This document shows, piece after piece, positions 25,272 to 34,659 of a DNA stretch of 64,000 nt (position 1 is the first letter of the stretch; each line of letters begins with the position of its first letter). Under the pieces are notes generated by a model. That model was given only the letters and a program-made list of their open reading frames with translations, had not been told where the DNA came from and ran no database searches. The position numbers were made by a program, and so were the translations under genes. This stretch comes from CAYRGC01 sp964601225 (GTDB lineage: Bacteria > Patescibacteriota > Gracilibacteria > Peribacterales > Peribacteraceae), in NCBI GenBank assembly GCA_964601225.1, contig CAZRMM010000006.1, positions 1 through 64,000 on the forward strand, written 5' to 3'.

Positions 25272-28200
25272 ACCCTCCGCGCCAGCGTCACACCCTTCGC
25301 CGCGGCGACTCCGGAGAGTGCCCCGGCGAGCATAGCGGCGAGGACGATCACGAAAACCTGGGAAAGCGAGAGGCTGACGGCAAGCGAGGACGAGCTGAAG
25401 ACAACGTCTTCCTGAGGACGATCGAAGGCCTGCGGCAGCAGCGATGCAAAGGACAGTATCGGTTCTTTTTTTGACGCGGTCTTCGCCGACGCCTTCCGCT
25501 TCGCGGCCGATGCTTTGGCGACGGATGCCTTTTTCTTTTTCGTAACAGGCTCGACGCAGCGATTCGGTCCTCCCGGCGTGGGAGCGAGCGTGACGCAGTA
25601 CGCCTCCTCGGGATCGGCCGGCTCTCGCTCGCCGGTCCACGCATACGCGGAACCGGGCGGGAGCTTCGGCAGGCTCACGCGGTCCGCAAGAGAGCCATCG
25701 GGCGCCAGGAGTCGCACGATATCGCCGGCGTCATTCAGCGATAGCTTAGTGACCGACTTCGGGAACACCGCGTATTCCCCCGGTACGAGCGGTAGCGGGC
25801 GGGCGATTCGCCACGGTTTGCTGCCGGCACTCTCCTCGTCGTCGAGTAACCAATTCCGAAGATCAACGGCACCGGTGCCCGTGTTTACGAGCTCGATCCA
25901 TTCACCGCTTCCCGAAGATGGATGAGACAGCGCCTCGGAAATGCGAATTCCAGATGTATTTGATAAAAAATTATCCGATTGAGCCCAAATATAAGCCAAT
26001 AAACCTGATCCACTTTTTTGATCTTTAATCAGCTGATCGAAAAGCGGATGCACCCAAATTCCACGGTGCGCTTCCCTCGCCGCTGTTTCATACGCCTGGT
26101 AATCCGTCTTCCGGTAAAAGGAAAATGCAGTCGTGACCCACGCCATCCCCTCCGTCAGAATCGCCTTCTGCACATGTTCACCGGACGAGAGATTCACGTA
26201 CGCAAGCACCCGACCGTACGGATCTTCTTGATCGTTTGAATCAAAATTGAGTTCAACTTCTTTCTCTTCTAAAAGGGCTATTAAGAATTTCTTAGATTGA
26301 TCTGCCATCGATCGTACAACCGGATTTCGGTCTTTAAGCTCTGGGGCGTCCACCCCGATGAGACGAACGCGAAGAGACGTCCCTGGGTCGTCGATCGCGT
26401 ACGCGTCGAACGTATCGCCATCGAGCACTTCGGTCACCCGTACCCGAAGGCCGTCGGCTCGCTCCGGGCGCACGAGAATCACCTGGCCGGGCTTGGCATC
26501 GGACCAGTGTAGGCGAGACTGCGTCTGGCCGGACGAATCTTGAAGAAGCAAACTCCCGGATGTATTGCGAAGAGTGATATGGAGTTCGACCGCAGTAAGC
26601 TTTTTCGCAGTGCCTCCATCGAGAATAAGACGCGGCAAGAGAACGGTCTTTCCCTCGACCCGAACTGACCACCCGTCGAAGACCTTCCTGCCCGCATCCG
26701 TACTGACGATCCCGATCCATTCGCTCTCGGCCGTGTCCTTGCCCTCGGGATTCGGAAGGGCGCCGGTAAAGACCATATGCGCGCCACGTTCTGCTTCGGA
26801 TACCGCCGATTCACTTAGAGATGGCCCGGAAAGCGAGGCGGGGGCCATCGACGAAGAACCCGAACTGGATACTCCGTTCGCCGCAACCTCTTGCGTAAGT
26901 TCTACCGTAGTACCACAATAATTCACTATGGACGCTGTCAAAAAATACCTTCCGGTGTCGACGTATCGATGACTCGGGGGATTGCAAGTGCTGACGACGA
27001 TACCGTCATCGAAATCGACCGCGCAGGAGACGCCGGCCAGGGACTGACCCGGCACGGGCAGGATTTGGATATTGATCGAATGCGGCGCGGGCGCGGAATA
27101 CGAACCCGATTGGAGATCAAGAACATACGCTGGCGCGACAATGGCGTTCTCCTGACCGGGACTTGGCACACAGTATGGCTCGCCGATTGCCGACGGCGAC
27201 CGACGACCGTACGAAACGCCTTCGGGAAGAGATGGGAAGGTCATCTGGTCGAGAAGGGAGCCAACGGAATCGATCAGCGAAACCGTTCCACCGGCATGAC
27301 TGAGGGCAGCAGGAATCTTCGCTCGAGACAAAAGCATTCTGTCACCGGCAAGAAGCAATGTGCCGCTTTCGCCGAGCGGAAGGGTTTTCCCCGACTTGTC
27401 GTCGCGAATACGGACGCGATCGAGCGGGACATCGCTCTGCGCAACAAGCTCAATCCATTGACCGTTATCGTCCCCGATCGGATCGGGGAAGAGCTCACTG
27501 ATCCAGAGGGATATCGCCATCACTGAAGACGATGATTGATCACTTTCTGTACTCGAATTTTCTGTTGAATAGAAGGGCTCCGATGAAAAAAAGCCTGAAG
27601 AAGTAATAGAGGATGAAGAGATTGAAAAAGGAAGAGAGGTTATCGACGAGGAGGCCTCGAAACTGCTTGCCGTGGAAGACGATGCACTGCTTCGGGGAAG
27701 ATACCCAGGCGTCGCAAGAACAAGCGCATCTGGATCAAGACCCTGCGCGGTCGTGGCGACAGTCCAGTTCTCCTTGAGTTCACCGGAAGAGGCGAGATCG
27801 ATGCGAACCATGCTCGCCTTGGACTCAGGCGCTTTGGCGTTGTTGCCGCTCATGGGATCGCCGATACCGTCGTCGGCCGTATCGCGCACGTTGCCGTCGG
27901 CATCCCACAGACGAAGAAGAAGCTTCGTATTCGGCAAAGTCATGGACGACGTGACGACCGCGGGATCCTGCAGCAGACGGGACGAGGACGCGGGATACCG
28001 TCCCACCACGAGCGCCGAGCCCGAGGCGATCGTGGTGCCGGTCCCAAAACGGACGACGGAGACTTCAACGCCGGAGGTGTTGAGACTCGTGAGCGTCCAG
28101 CCGTCGAGAACGCAGAGCGGGGTGGAACCGGAGCCGGTACACGCGATCTCGATCCACTCGTCCGAAGCCGAGAGATCGGACCCCATCCAGAGAACCTCAC

Positions 28201-28297
28201 TGATCACCGCTGCCGCTCCGACATGACGGACGAGGAAGAGAGCGACGCAACAGCCGAACAGCGCGGCAAGGCGAAAACGTGAGCGAGAGAATGACAT
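25268..28297 (-). CDS. Surface-anchored lamin-tail-domain / thermonuclease fusion protein
   Basis: The 1,009-residue protein has a signal peptide (1-29), then lamin-tail-like domains near 30-165, 265-375, 515-605 and 775-875, marked by ISEVLWMGS, ISELFPDP and GEWIELVNTGTGAVDL. A PKD-like stretch lies near 410-465, with Ser-rich linkers between domains. The staphylococcal-nuclease domain (about 615-750) keeps VLDGDTFDAY, VRLIGVDAPE and DPYGRVLAYV, with the catalytic Arg, Glu and Arg. A Lys/Ala linker and a C-terminal transmembrane helix anchor it. It probably degrades extracellular nucleic acid. ATG 28297 gives a clean signal peptide; 28363 is possible. Confidence 0.88.
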   Translation of the reverse strand: MSFSRSRFRLAALFGCCVALFLVRHVGAAAVISEVLWMGSDLSASDEWIEIACTGSGSTPLCVLDGWTLTSLNTSGVEVSVVRFGTGTTIASGSALVVGRYPASSSRLLQDPAVVTSSMTLPNTKLLLRLWDADGNVRDTADDGIGDPMSGNNAKAPESKASMVRIDLASSGELKENWTVATTAQGLDPDALVLATPGYLPRSSASSSTASSFEASSSITSLPFSISSSSITSSGFFSSEPFYSTENSSTESDQSSSSVMAISLWISELFPDPIGDDNGQWIELVAQSDVPLDRVRIRDDKSGKTLPLGESGTLLLAGDRMLLSRAKIPAALSHAGGTVSLIDSVGSLLDQMTFPSLPEGVSYGRRSPSAIGEPYCVPSPGQENAIVAPAYVLDLQSGSYSAPAPHSINIQILPVPGQSLAGVSCAVDFDDGIVVSTCNPPSHRYVDTGRYFLTASIVNYCGTTVELTQEVAANGVSSSGSSSMAPASLSGPSLSESAVSEAERGAHMVFTGALPNPEGKDTAESEWIGIVSTDAGRKVFDGWSVRVEGKTVLLPRLILDGGTAKKLTAVELHITLRNTSGSLLLQDSSGQTQSRLHWSDAKPGQVILVRPERADGLRVRVTEVLDGDTFDAYAIDDPGTSLRVRLIGVDAPELKDRNPVVRSMADQSKKFLIALLEEKEVELNFDSNDQEDPYGRVLAYVNLSSGEHVQKAILTEGMAWVTTAFSFYRKTDYQAYETAAREAHRGIWVHPLFDQLIKDQKSGSGLLAYIWAQSDNFLSNTSGIRISEALSHPSSGSGEWIELVNTGTGAVDLRNWLLDDEESAGSKPWRIARPLPLVPGEYAVFPKSVTKLSLNDAGDIVRLLAPDGSLADRVSLPKLPPGSAYAWTGEREPADPEEAYCVTLAPTPGGPNRCVEPVTKKKKASVAKASAAKRKASAKTASKKEPILSFASLLPQAFDRPQEDVVFSSSSLAVSLSLSQVFVIVLAAMLAGALSGVAAAKGVTLARRV

Positions 28298-28598
28298 AGA
28301 AGACCACGATGACGGACCGTCCATGCCGCCGGGAGCGGACAAAACCGAGGCTCTTCGGTTCATCGGATGTTTTAGGCATTCAGATAAGGAAAATTACGTT
28401 CCAAGCTCGCGCGGAACTCCTCTCCTCGACAATCAAAACCCCCCGTGTACACTGACGAACGAACTCCCATGCTCTCGCTCCCCTTCCGTCACACCGACTC
28501 TTCCCTCGGAACGAACGTTTCCCGAGGTTCACGACAACCGTTTTTGCGTGTGACGCGTTCCTGAGAGCGTGGGAGGGTACATCTTGCCCCTCACCACC

Positions 28599-30155
28599 AT
28601 GCCACTCTTCATCCCCTTCGTCGCCCTCGTTCTAGGATCCGTTCTCGGCATCGCAGCCGGCAAGGTCCTGTTCTCGCAGGGAAAGAAAATCTCCGCCGCG
28701 CTCCAGCAAAAGATCTCCGAGAAGGAAAGCGAGCTCCATAAGACCGAATCGAAACTTGCGGAAGCTCGCGGACAAATCAAAGCCGCCGAAGCCGAGGCCA
28801 AAGCCACCGCCAAAGAAATCTTAGCCGAGGCCAAGGCGAGCGTGAGCGAGATGGAAGCAAAAGCGGAAAAGGAGCTGGGTCGCATCGAAGAAAAAGAGCG
28901 AAGCTTGGACCAAAAAGTGAAGGAGGTTGAACGCCAGAGAAGCGTCGTCGACAAGCTGAAGACCGATCTCGAAGAAACGAAGAAAGAAGTGAGCGACGCG
29001 GCGGTTAAACATCGTGAGGCATTGGAGAACATCGCAAAGCTCTCGACCGACGAAGCCAAAAAGCAGTTGGAGAAGCAACTCGAGGAAGAGTTCTCCGGCC
29101 ATTTCGCGAAACAGATCAAGCTGAAGAGGCAGGAGATGGAACAGGAAGTGGAAGAGAAGGCGAAGGAACTCCTTGCACAGGCGATGCAGCGCTATGCCTC
29201 CGAAGTGGCAAGCGAATCGACGGCGACCGTGGTGCAGCTCCCGAGCGACGACGTGAAGGGCAAGATCATCGGCAAGGAAGGCCGCAACATCACCGCCTTC
29301 GAGCACGCCACGGGCGTCGACGTGATCATCGACGACACCCCGGGCGCGATCATCATCTCGGGCTTCGACCTCGTGCGCCGCTACGTGGCCAAACTCGCGA
29401 TGGAGAAACTCGTCCAGGACGGTCGCATCCAACCCGCGAGGATCGAGGAGATCGTCGTGAAGGTGAAGGAGCAGGTGGGCAAGATGATGATGGAATTCGG
29501 CAAGCGCGCCTGCGAGGAGCTCGGCATCGCCGGCTACGCCCCGGATCTCCTCAAAATCATCGGACGCCTCCGTTTCCGCACCAGCTACGGCCAGAACGTT
29601 CTCAAACACTCCGTGGAAATGGCCAACATCGGGCGCATGATCGCCGAAGAAATGGGCGCCAACGTCTCGACCGTCGTCGAAGGCTGTCTGCTCCACGACA
29701 TCGGCAAGGCGCTCGACCACGAGGTCAGCGGCACGCACGTGGAGATCGGCGTGGAGATCTGCAAGCGCTACAAGATTCGCCCCGAAGTGATCCACTGTGT
29801 CGCGGCGCACCACGAGGACATTCCGATGGAGACGCCCGAGGCGTTCATCGTCGCGGCGGCCGACGCGATCTCCGGCGCCCGTCCGGGTGCCCGCAGGGAA
29901 TCGCTCGAAGAGTACTTCAAGCGCCTGAAGGCGCTCGAGGACGTGGCCAAGTCGTTCGAGGGCGTGCACAGGGCCTTCGCGATCTCCGCGGGCCGCGAGG
30001 TGCGCATCTTCGTCGACACGAAGAAAGTCGACGACCTGGGTCAGGAGAAGCTCGCCAAGGACATCGCCAAGAAGGTCGAAGCCGAGCTCACCTACCCGGG
30101 CGTCATCAAGGTCAACGTGATCCGCGAAAGGAGAATCGAGGAACTCGCGAAGTGA
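28599..30155 (+). CDS. rny: Ribonuclease Y
   Basis: The 518-residue protein matches RNase Y, the membrane-bound endoribonuclease that starts mRNA decay. The order is an N-terminal transmembrane helix (4-24), a long coiled coil (30-195), a KH RNA-binding domain (GKIIGKEGRNITAFE), and an HD domain with LLHDIGKA and the metal-binding His/Asp pairs. The C-terminal VNVIRERRIEELAK is typical. ATG 28599 is chosen; TACATC at 28578 would give a short leader. A degenerate copy of its last 14 codons follows 40 bp after the stop. Confidence 0.95.
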   Translation: MPLFIPFVALVLGSVLGIAAGKVLFSQGKKISAALQQKISEKESELHKTESKLAEARGQIKAAEAEAKATAKEILAEAKASVSEMEAKAEKELGRIEEKERSLDQKVKEVERQRSVVDKLKTDLEETKKEVSDAAVKHREALENIAKLSTDEAKKQLEKQLEEEFSGHFAKQIKLKRQEMEQEVEEKAKELLAQAMQRYASEVASESTATVVQLPSDDVKGKIIGKEGRNITAFEHATGVDVIIDDTPGAIIISGFDLVRRYVAKLAMEKLVQDGRIQPARIEEIVVKVKEQVGKMMMEFGKRACEELGIAGYAPDLLKIIGRLRFRTSYGQNVLKHSVEMANIGRMIAEEMGANVSTVVEGCLLHDIGKALDHEVSGTHVEIGVEICKRYKIRPEVIHCVAAHHEDIPMETPEAFIVAAADAISGARPGARRESLEEYFKRLKALEDVAKSFEGVHRAFAISAGREVRIFVDTKKVDDLGQEKLAKDIAKKVEAELTYPGVIKVNVIRERRIEELAK

Positions 30156-30191
30156 TTTCCCTGTCTCCGACGCTGATTCTTCGCCAGGCTT

Positions 30192-30239
30192 AGGATCAAC
30201 GTCGTCCGCGAGCACTGCATCGAAGAGTTGACTCAGTAA
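30192..30239 (+). pseudogene. Remnant copy of an RNase Y C-terminal tail
   Basis: Reading from 30195, the sequence gives INVVREHCIEELTQ and a stop, against VNVIRERRIEELAK at the end of rny. Eight of 14 residues are identical and most differences are third-position or conservative. No start or body precedes it. It looks like the tail of a diverged second copy. Confidence 0.6.
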
Positions 30240-30454
30240 GGCGCGTTCCCAAAGAGCACCTGTGACCTCCATACCCGTGAACGAAGGTCCCGAAGAGCTG
30301 GCGCCACCGTGTCGAATTCACGATTGAAGCATCGACCTTCCCCGCATGGGCTCCTCGCCCGCACTCCGGGAAAAGCTGTACAAGCGACATCGTTCGTGGC
30401 GCGACCCCGAGAAAATACGCTATTCTGCGGACCGTCTCCTTACGGTCCTGCAGC
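30240..30454 (+). other. Upstream region of the Cys-rich protein gene
   Basis: No gene is seen. TATTCT (30421-30426) and a small hairpin GACCG...CGGTC (30430-30447) lie before ATG 30455. TACGGT ends 8 nt before the ATG as an alternative leaderless -10. Confidence 0.45.
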
Positions 30455-31615
30455 ATGCGACGCGACACCGCTCTCACCATCGCATCGATCCTCGTCGCGG
30501 GCGGCATCGTGCTCGGCCCGACCATCGCGGACTACCGTGCAAACCATCGGGCTCAGGTCACCGATCCCATCTACACGACGCCGGTTGATCCGGCGGTATT
30601 CAATACCAGAACTGTCCCGCTTCGCCGGGTAAGCGACGACGCGCGGCGCGATTTCTGCTCGATGCGACAGCTCAGCGGGGGCAAGTGCGTTCCTGCGGAA
30701 ATCCGTTGCCCGACCGGATGGAAAAAAGTATGCCAAGGCACGTGCGCGTGCGGCGGAACCATCTGCCAGTGCGTGAAGGAGGAGAAAGCGAACGAAAACA
30801 ACACCTGCGGAAATGGCATATGCGAACCGGGGGAGTACCGAACGGAACTGCCTCCGTGCGATCTGAGAAGCAGTGACTGCGTACAGGCGCCGCGTCTGAT
30901 TCCCATTTGCCAGAAAGATTGCAATTCCCTCGCCCGTTCGGGAACGCAGGAAAGCATGTGTTACGACACGCGATACGCCGACTGTGCGAGAGGCGTCACC
31001 GATCGGAATCGCCTCAAGGACTGCGAGATACTTGCCGAACGTTTCTGCGGATCGAACGGACAAAATCCCACCTGTACCGAGGCGCAGCTCAAGCGCTGCA
31101 TCGACCAGCTTCTTGTGCGAAACACATCCGCGATCGACGCGCAGAGGATTTGCAATGCAGATTGCAACGGCACCTTCGTGGCGCCTCCCGGAAGCACTTG
31201 TACGAACGACCAGGTGAAAATCTGCGTGAAAAGACTCATGGAACGGGGCACTTCCGCAACGGACGCAGAGCGCCAGTGCCTTGCCGATTGCGCCCCTCCA
31301 CCGGCTCTGCCGCCTCCCCCGGCGCCCGTGGGCGGTTGCACAGGAGAGGAATACGCGCAGTGCGTGGAGAGGGTGATTCTCCAGGGAACAAGGCTCTCCG
31401 ACGCCCAGGATCTCTGCAAAAAAATCTGCAACGACATCCAGGGTGACCGCACCTACCTGGATCAGCTGAAAAAACGCGTCAGCGTGTGCGACTTCTCCAG
31501 CATCGGACGGTGCTGCGAAGTCGCAAAACAATTGGGAAACGACGCGGAAAAGGACTGCCTCACACTTTGCGAACGCAAGGGCGTATCGATACAGGACAAG
31601 GCCCTGTGCAACTGA
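30455..31615 (+). CDS. Secreted Cys-rich protein with three helical Cys repeats
   Basis: The 386-residue protein has an N-terminal hydrophobic segment (residues 8-26) as signal or anchor. A Cys-dense region (70-130) contains CQGTCACGGTICQC and CGNGICEPGEY, the latter like myxobacterial Cys-rich repeats. Three related units of about 32 residues follow: CTEAQLKRCIDQLL, CTNDQVKICVKRLM and CTGEEYAQCVERVI, each ending with a C-x3-C pair. A poly-Pro linker separates the last two. Function is unknown; an extracellular disulfide-bonded protein is inferred. Confidence 0.75.
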   Translation: MRRDTALTIASILVAGGIVLGPTIADYRANHRAQVTDPIYTTPVDPAVFNTRTVPLRRVSDDARRDFCSMRQLSGGKCVPAEIRCPTGWKKVCQGTCACGGTICQCVKEEKANENNTCGNGICEPGEYRTELPPCDLRSSDCVQAPRLIPICQKDCNSLARSGTQESMCYDTRYADCARGVTDRNRLKDCEILAERFCGSNGQNPTCTEAQLKRCIDQLLVRNTSAIDAQRICNADCNGTFVAPPGSTCTNDQVKICVKRLMERGTSATDAERQCLADCAPPPALPPPPAPVGGCTGEEYAQCVERVILQGTRLSDAQDLCKKICNDIQGDRTYLDQLKKRVSVCDFSSIGRCCEVAKQLGNDAEKDCLTLCERKGVSIQDKALCN

Positions 31616-32593
31616 TTATCCGGGAAGCTCCCACGCCCCCGGAGAAGAACGGACAAGCCCGTCGTGCTCGAGTTTTTGCAAAAGACCGAGAAGCCACGCC
31701 TCATGCTCCAAAGCATTCCAATCGATACACACTGCTTCCCCAATCACCCGCAAAGGCAATTTCTTTCTGGCGTCTCGAAGCACCTCCACGATTCGCCCGC
31801 GAAAAATGCGATTGGGAACGAAGACCGAACCGACAAGTCGACCCGGTTCTTTTTTTGCGACTTTCGGCCGCGGATCGACTGCCACCCTGTGCGCGGCTTT
31901 CATGAGTCCGCGTCTCGTCAGAGGGCAGATGCCCCATTGCGGATTTCTCTTTGTACAAATAATTGATCCAAAATCCATGAGTGCCGCATGCCAATTTCGC
32001 GCGTCGTGCGGTATCGAATTTCGGACATCGGATGTCGAGATCGCCGCCGCCAGAACCTCCGACGCAAGCGTGAGCAAGCGATCGTCACCGATGGGAAACG
32101 TACCGTCGGATCTTTCGGGGCCGAAGAACGCGCGGTGAAGGATGCGTCGAATGTTGGTATCGAGACAGGCGGTCGGAAGATTGAACGCAAAATTACGGAC
32201 TGCCGCTGCCGTGTAGTGGCCGATTCCGGGGATCGATCGAAGATCGTCCATCTCTTTCGGAAAAGATCCCCGTGCAACGACCGCTTTCGCCGCGTCGCGC
32301 AACCGCAGAGCACGACTGTTGTACCCAAGCCCTCTCCAAGCAATGAGAACATCGCGATTGGAAGCAGAAGCCAAATCCTCGATTTTCCTAAACTTTTCGA
32401 GGAATTCTTTGTACAAAATTTTTACTCTACTAACCTGCGTTTGCTGAAGCATGATCTCGGAGACAAGCACGCGATACGCCCGCTCGCTCTCGTTCGTGAT
32501 CGCAAGATCACGCCAAGGGAGTTCGCGCTTGTGAGCAACGAACCATTCCCAGATGGTATCGGTGAACGCCCGAATACGATCCGCTTTTTTCAC
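31616..32593 (-). CDS. mutY: A/G-specific adenine DNA glycosylase (MutY-like) lacking two Fe-S cysteines
   Basis: The 325-residue protein has the HhH-GPD fold of MutY, which removes adenine mispaired with 8-oxoguanine. Visible are ELPWRDL, SEIMLQQTQV with catalytic Glu46, SIPGIGHYTAAAV (helix-hairpin-helix) and CLDTNIRRI with Asp145. The [4Fe-4S] motif C-x6-C-x2-C-x5-C is degraded to Cys213, Trp220, Cys223, Gly229. The C-terminal region is shorter than the usual NUDIX-like domain. GTG 32593 is chosen because TACGAT ends 6 nt upstream. Confidence 0.85.
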   Translation of the reverse strand: MKKADRIRAFTDTIWEWFVAHKRELPWRDLAITNESERAYRVLVSEIMLQQTQVSRVKILYKEFLEKFRKIEDLASASNRDVLIAWRGLGYNSRALRLRDAAKAVVARGSFPKEMDDLRSIPGIGHYTAAAVRNFAFNLPTACLDTNIRRILHRAFFGPERSDGTFPIGDDRLLTLASEVLAAAISTSDVRNSIPHDARNWHAALMDFGSIICTKRNPQWGICPLTRRGLMKAAHRVAVDPRPKVAKKEPGRLVGSVFVPNRIFRGRIVEVLRDARKKLPLRVIGEAVCIDWNALEHEAWLLGLLQKLEHDGLVRSSPGAWELPG

Positions 32594-32599
32594 GCTCCC

Positions 32600-32605
32600 A
32601 TCGTA
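32600..32605 (-). promoter_or_regulatory. -10 hexamer TACGAT, leaderless mutY
   Basis: TACGAT on the minus strand ends 6 nt before GTG 32593. TTTCAC lies 16 nt upstream as a possible -35. Confidence 0.55.
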
Positions 32606-32751
32606 GAAGAAAATTCATGCGGTGAAATTCCAAAAGCGGGAAAACGGATTTTTCGGCATTTCCGTCTCAATTTCGCCCTGAATTTCTGCGCGCACAATTC
32701 CTGTTTTTTTCGTGGTGGCGGAAAAATAAAACTGACAGACTGACTCTTCCG

Positions 32752-34659
32752 ATGCTTCTCATTCTCACGCTTCTCTGGCGGCACGCACGGCGTCACCCCT
32801 GGAAAACGGGTATCACTTTTGCGCTCGTTCTCGCCGTTGCCGCGCTGTGGATCGCCGAACCTCTCTATGCAAAGTGGGCGGTCGATACGCTCTTAAGAGC
32901 AAAAGACGGAGCGACCGTTCCCTACGCGCGCGTTTTTTTCGGTTGGGGAGCACTCGTCGTCACGATGGCCATCGTCCAGGCTCTCGAAAAATACTGGACC
33001 TGGGAAATCGACAACACTCTCGTGCTCGACCGGCGCCAGGACGTGTACGAAAAAGTGCTGCACTTGGACGTCGCGTTCCATACTTCCCAGAAAAGCGGCG
33101 AAGTGATCAAGATTCTGGATGAAGGCGCGGATCAATTGATGGACATGCAACGGGAAATCTTCGTGAACTTCCTCCCGTCACTCATCGCCGCCGTGGTATT
33201 CCTCGCCATCGGAATCACCATCGAACCGATCCTTGTCGGAGTCCTGGCAATCACGCTTTCGCTCTACTTCGTGGTCGTAGTGCTCGGCGTGCAAAGAACC
33301 GTCGTTCTGCAGCAGCAAATCAATAAATTGTGGGTGGAGTCTATCGGCCGCGCGTACGACGCGGTGCTCAATATCTCTTCCGTCAAATCAGGAGCGCAGG
33401 AGAAACGGGAGCTCCAGCACATGGAAAAGCTCCATGCGACCGCGCACCGTAAGCAATCGCGCGTGAACTATCGCTGGGCACTGATTGAAAGCATGAACTT
33501 CTTCCTGCTGACGAGGGTATTGCTTATCGGCATCGGCATCGTGCTCTACGTGCACGGGCGCATCACGCTCGGCGAACTCTACTTCTTCCAATCGTCTTTC
33601 TTCCGCGTGCTCACTCCGTTCGAAATACTCTCGGGAATCCTTCCTCAATGGAACAAACGACTTGGAAAAATCCGCATGAGCGAGGAAATCTTCCAGACAC
33701 CGGTAACCGTAAAAAGCATGGGCGGCCAGACCCTCGGCGCCCTCCGGGGTGAGATCGTGCTCGAGAACGTGTGCTTCTCGTACGAGGAGAAACCGACCGT
33801 CTACGACACGGACGCACTCGACGCGAGCGCAGACCACGGAGGTACGGAACAGAACAGGGAATCGGAACCTTCGGAGGCCGCGATCGAGAAACTCCACGTC
33901 ATGCGAGAAGAACCCCGACGCGAAGAAGCGTCCGACGACGATGCGACCCATTGCCACGACTATGACGTGCTTGAAAGCGTTACTCTGACGATCAAGGCAG
34001 GAGAGAAAGTTGCCTTTGTGGGGCACTCCGGCGCAGGCAAAACCACGATGGCCATGTTGTTGACGCGCTTCTATGACGTCACCAAGGGCAAGATCGTAGT
34101 GGACGGTACGGATCTTCGGAAATTGGATCTCCAGTGGTGGAGGAGCCGCATCGGTCTCGTCCTCCAGGACAACATCCTCTTCAACGACTCGGTGCTGGAG
34201 AACATCCGCTACGCGCGCCCCGACGCGACCAAAGAGGACGTGATCGACGCCGCCCGGCGCGCGGCCGCCCACGAGTTCATCGAGAAACTCCCGAAAGGCT
34301 ACGATACGCTCATCGGCGACCGCGGGATCCGTCTCTCGGGCGGCCAGCGTCAGCGCGTCGCCATCGCACGGGCAATCCTCAAGGACCCGGCGATCGTCAT
34401 TCTCGACGAAGCGACGAGCGCCCTCGATTCCGTAACGGAGCGCGCCGTGCAGCAGGGTATCGAAAGTCTTACGAAGGAGAGAACATCTTGCATCATCGCG
34501 CACCGCCTTTCGACCGTACGCAGCTGCGACCGCATCGCCGTGCTCGATGGGGGAAGGCTTATCGCCTACGCACCGCACGAGGAACTCATGAAAACCTGCG
34601 CCATCTATAAGGAAATGGTGGAATTGCAAAGCCAGGGAATGTTGGCGGAGAATTCATGA
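32752..34659 (+). CDS. ABC transporter, fused permease and ATPase (half-transporter)
   Basis: The 635-residue protein is an exporter-type half-transporter. Residues 10-310 hold six transmembrane helices. The ATPase domain has GHSGAGKTT (Walker A), VLQDNILF (Q-loop), LSGGQRQRVAIARA (signature), AIVILDEATSALD (Walker B and D-loop) and AHRLST (H-loop). An acidic, low-complexity insert of about 55 residues (near 345-400) sits between the A-loop tyrosine (CFSYEE) and Walker A. The substrate cannot be deduced. A small gene overlaps its stop. Confidence 0.92.
   Translation: MLLILTLLWRHARRHPWKTGITFALVLAVAALWIAEPLYAKWAVDTLLRAKDGATVPYARVFFGWGALVVTMAIVQALEKYWTWEIDNTLVLDRRQDVYEKVLHLDVAFHTSQKSGEVIKILDEGADQLMDMQREIFVNFLPSLIAAVVFLAIGITIEPILVGVLAITLSLYFVVVVLGVQRTVVLQQQINKLWVESIGRAYDAVLNISSVKSGAQEKRELQHMEKLHATAHRKQSRVNYRWALIESMNFFLLTRVLLIGIGIVLYVHGRITLGELYFFQSSFFRVLTPFEILSGILPQWNKRLGKIRMSEEIFQTPVTVKSMGGQTLGALRGEIVLENVCFSYEEKPTVYDTDALDASADHGGTEQNRESEPSEAAIEKLHVMREEPRREEASDDDATHCHDYDVLESVTLTIKAGEKVAFVGHSGAGKTTMAMLLTRFYDVTKGKIVVDGTDLRKLDLQWWRSRIGLVLQDNILFNDSVLENIRYARPDATKEDVIDAARRAAAHEFIEKLPKGYDTLIGDRGIRLSGGQRQRVAIARAILKDPAIVILDEATSALDSVTERAVQQGIESLTKERTSCIIAHRLSTVRSCDRIAVLDGGRLIAYAPHEELMKTCAIYKEMVELQSQGMLAENS

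Noticed and set aside
28821..30272. 483-codon minus-strand frame opposite rny
   Set aside because: Leu/Asp/Val-rich antisense; RNase Y is unambiguous.
33388..34629. 413-codon minus-strand frame opposite the ABC transporter ATPase domain
   Set aside because: Antisense shadow; all ABC motifs are on the plus strand.
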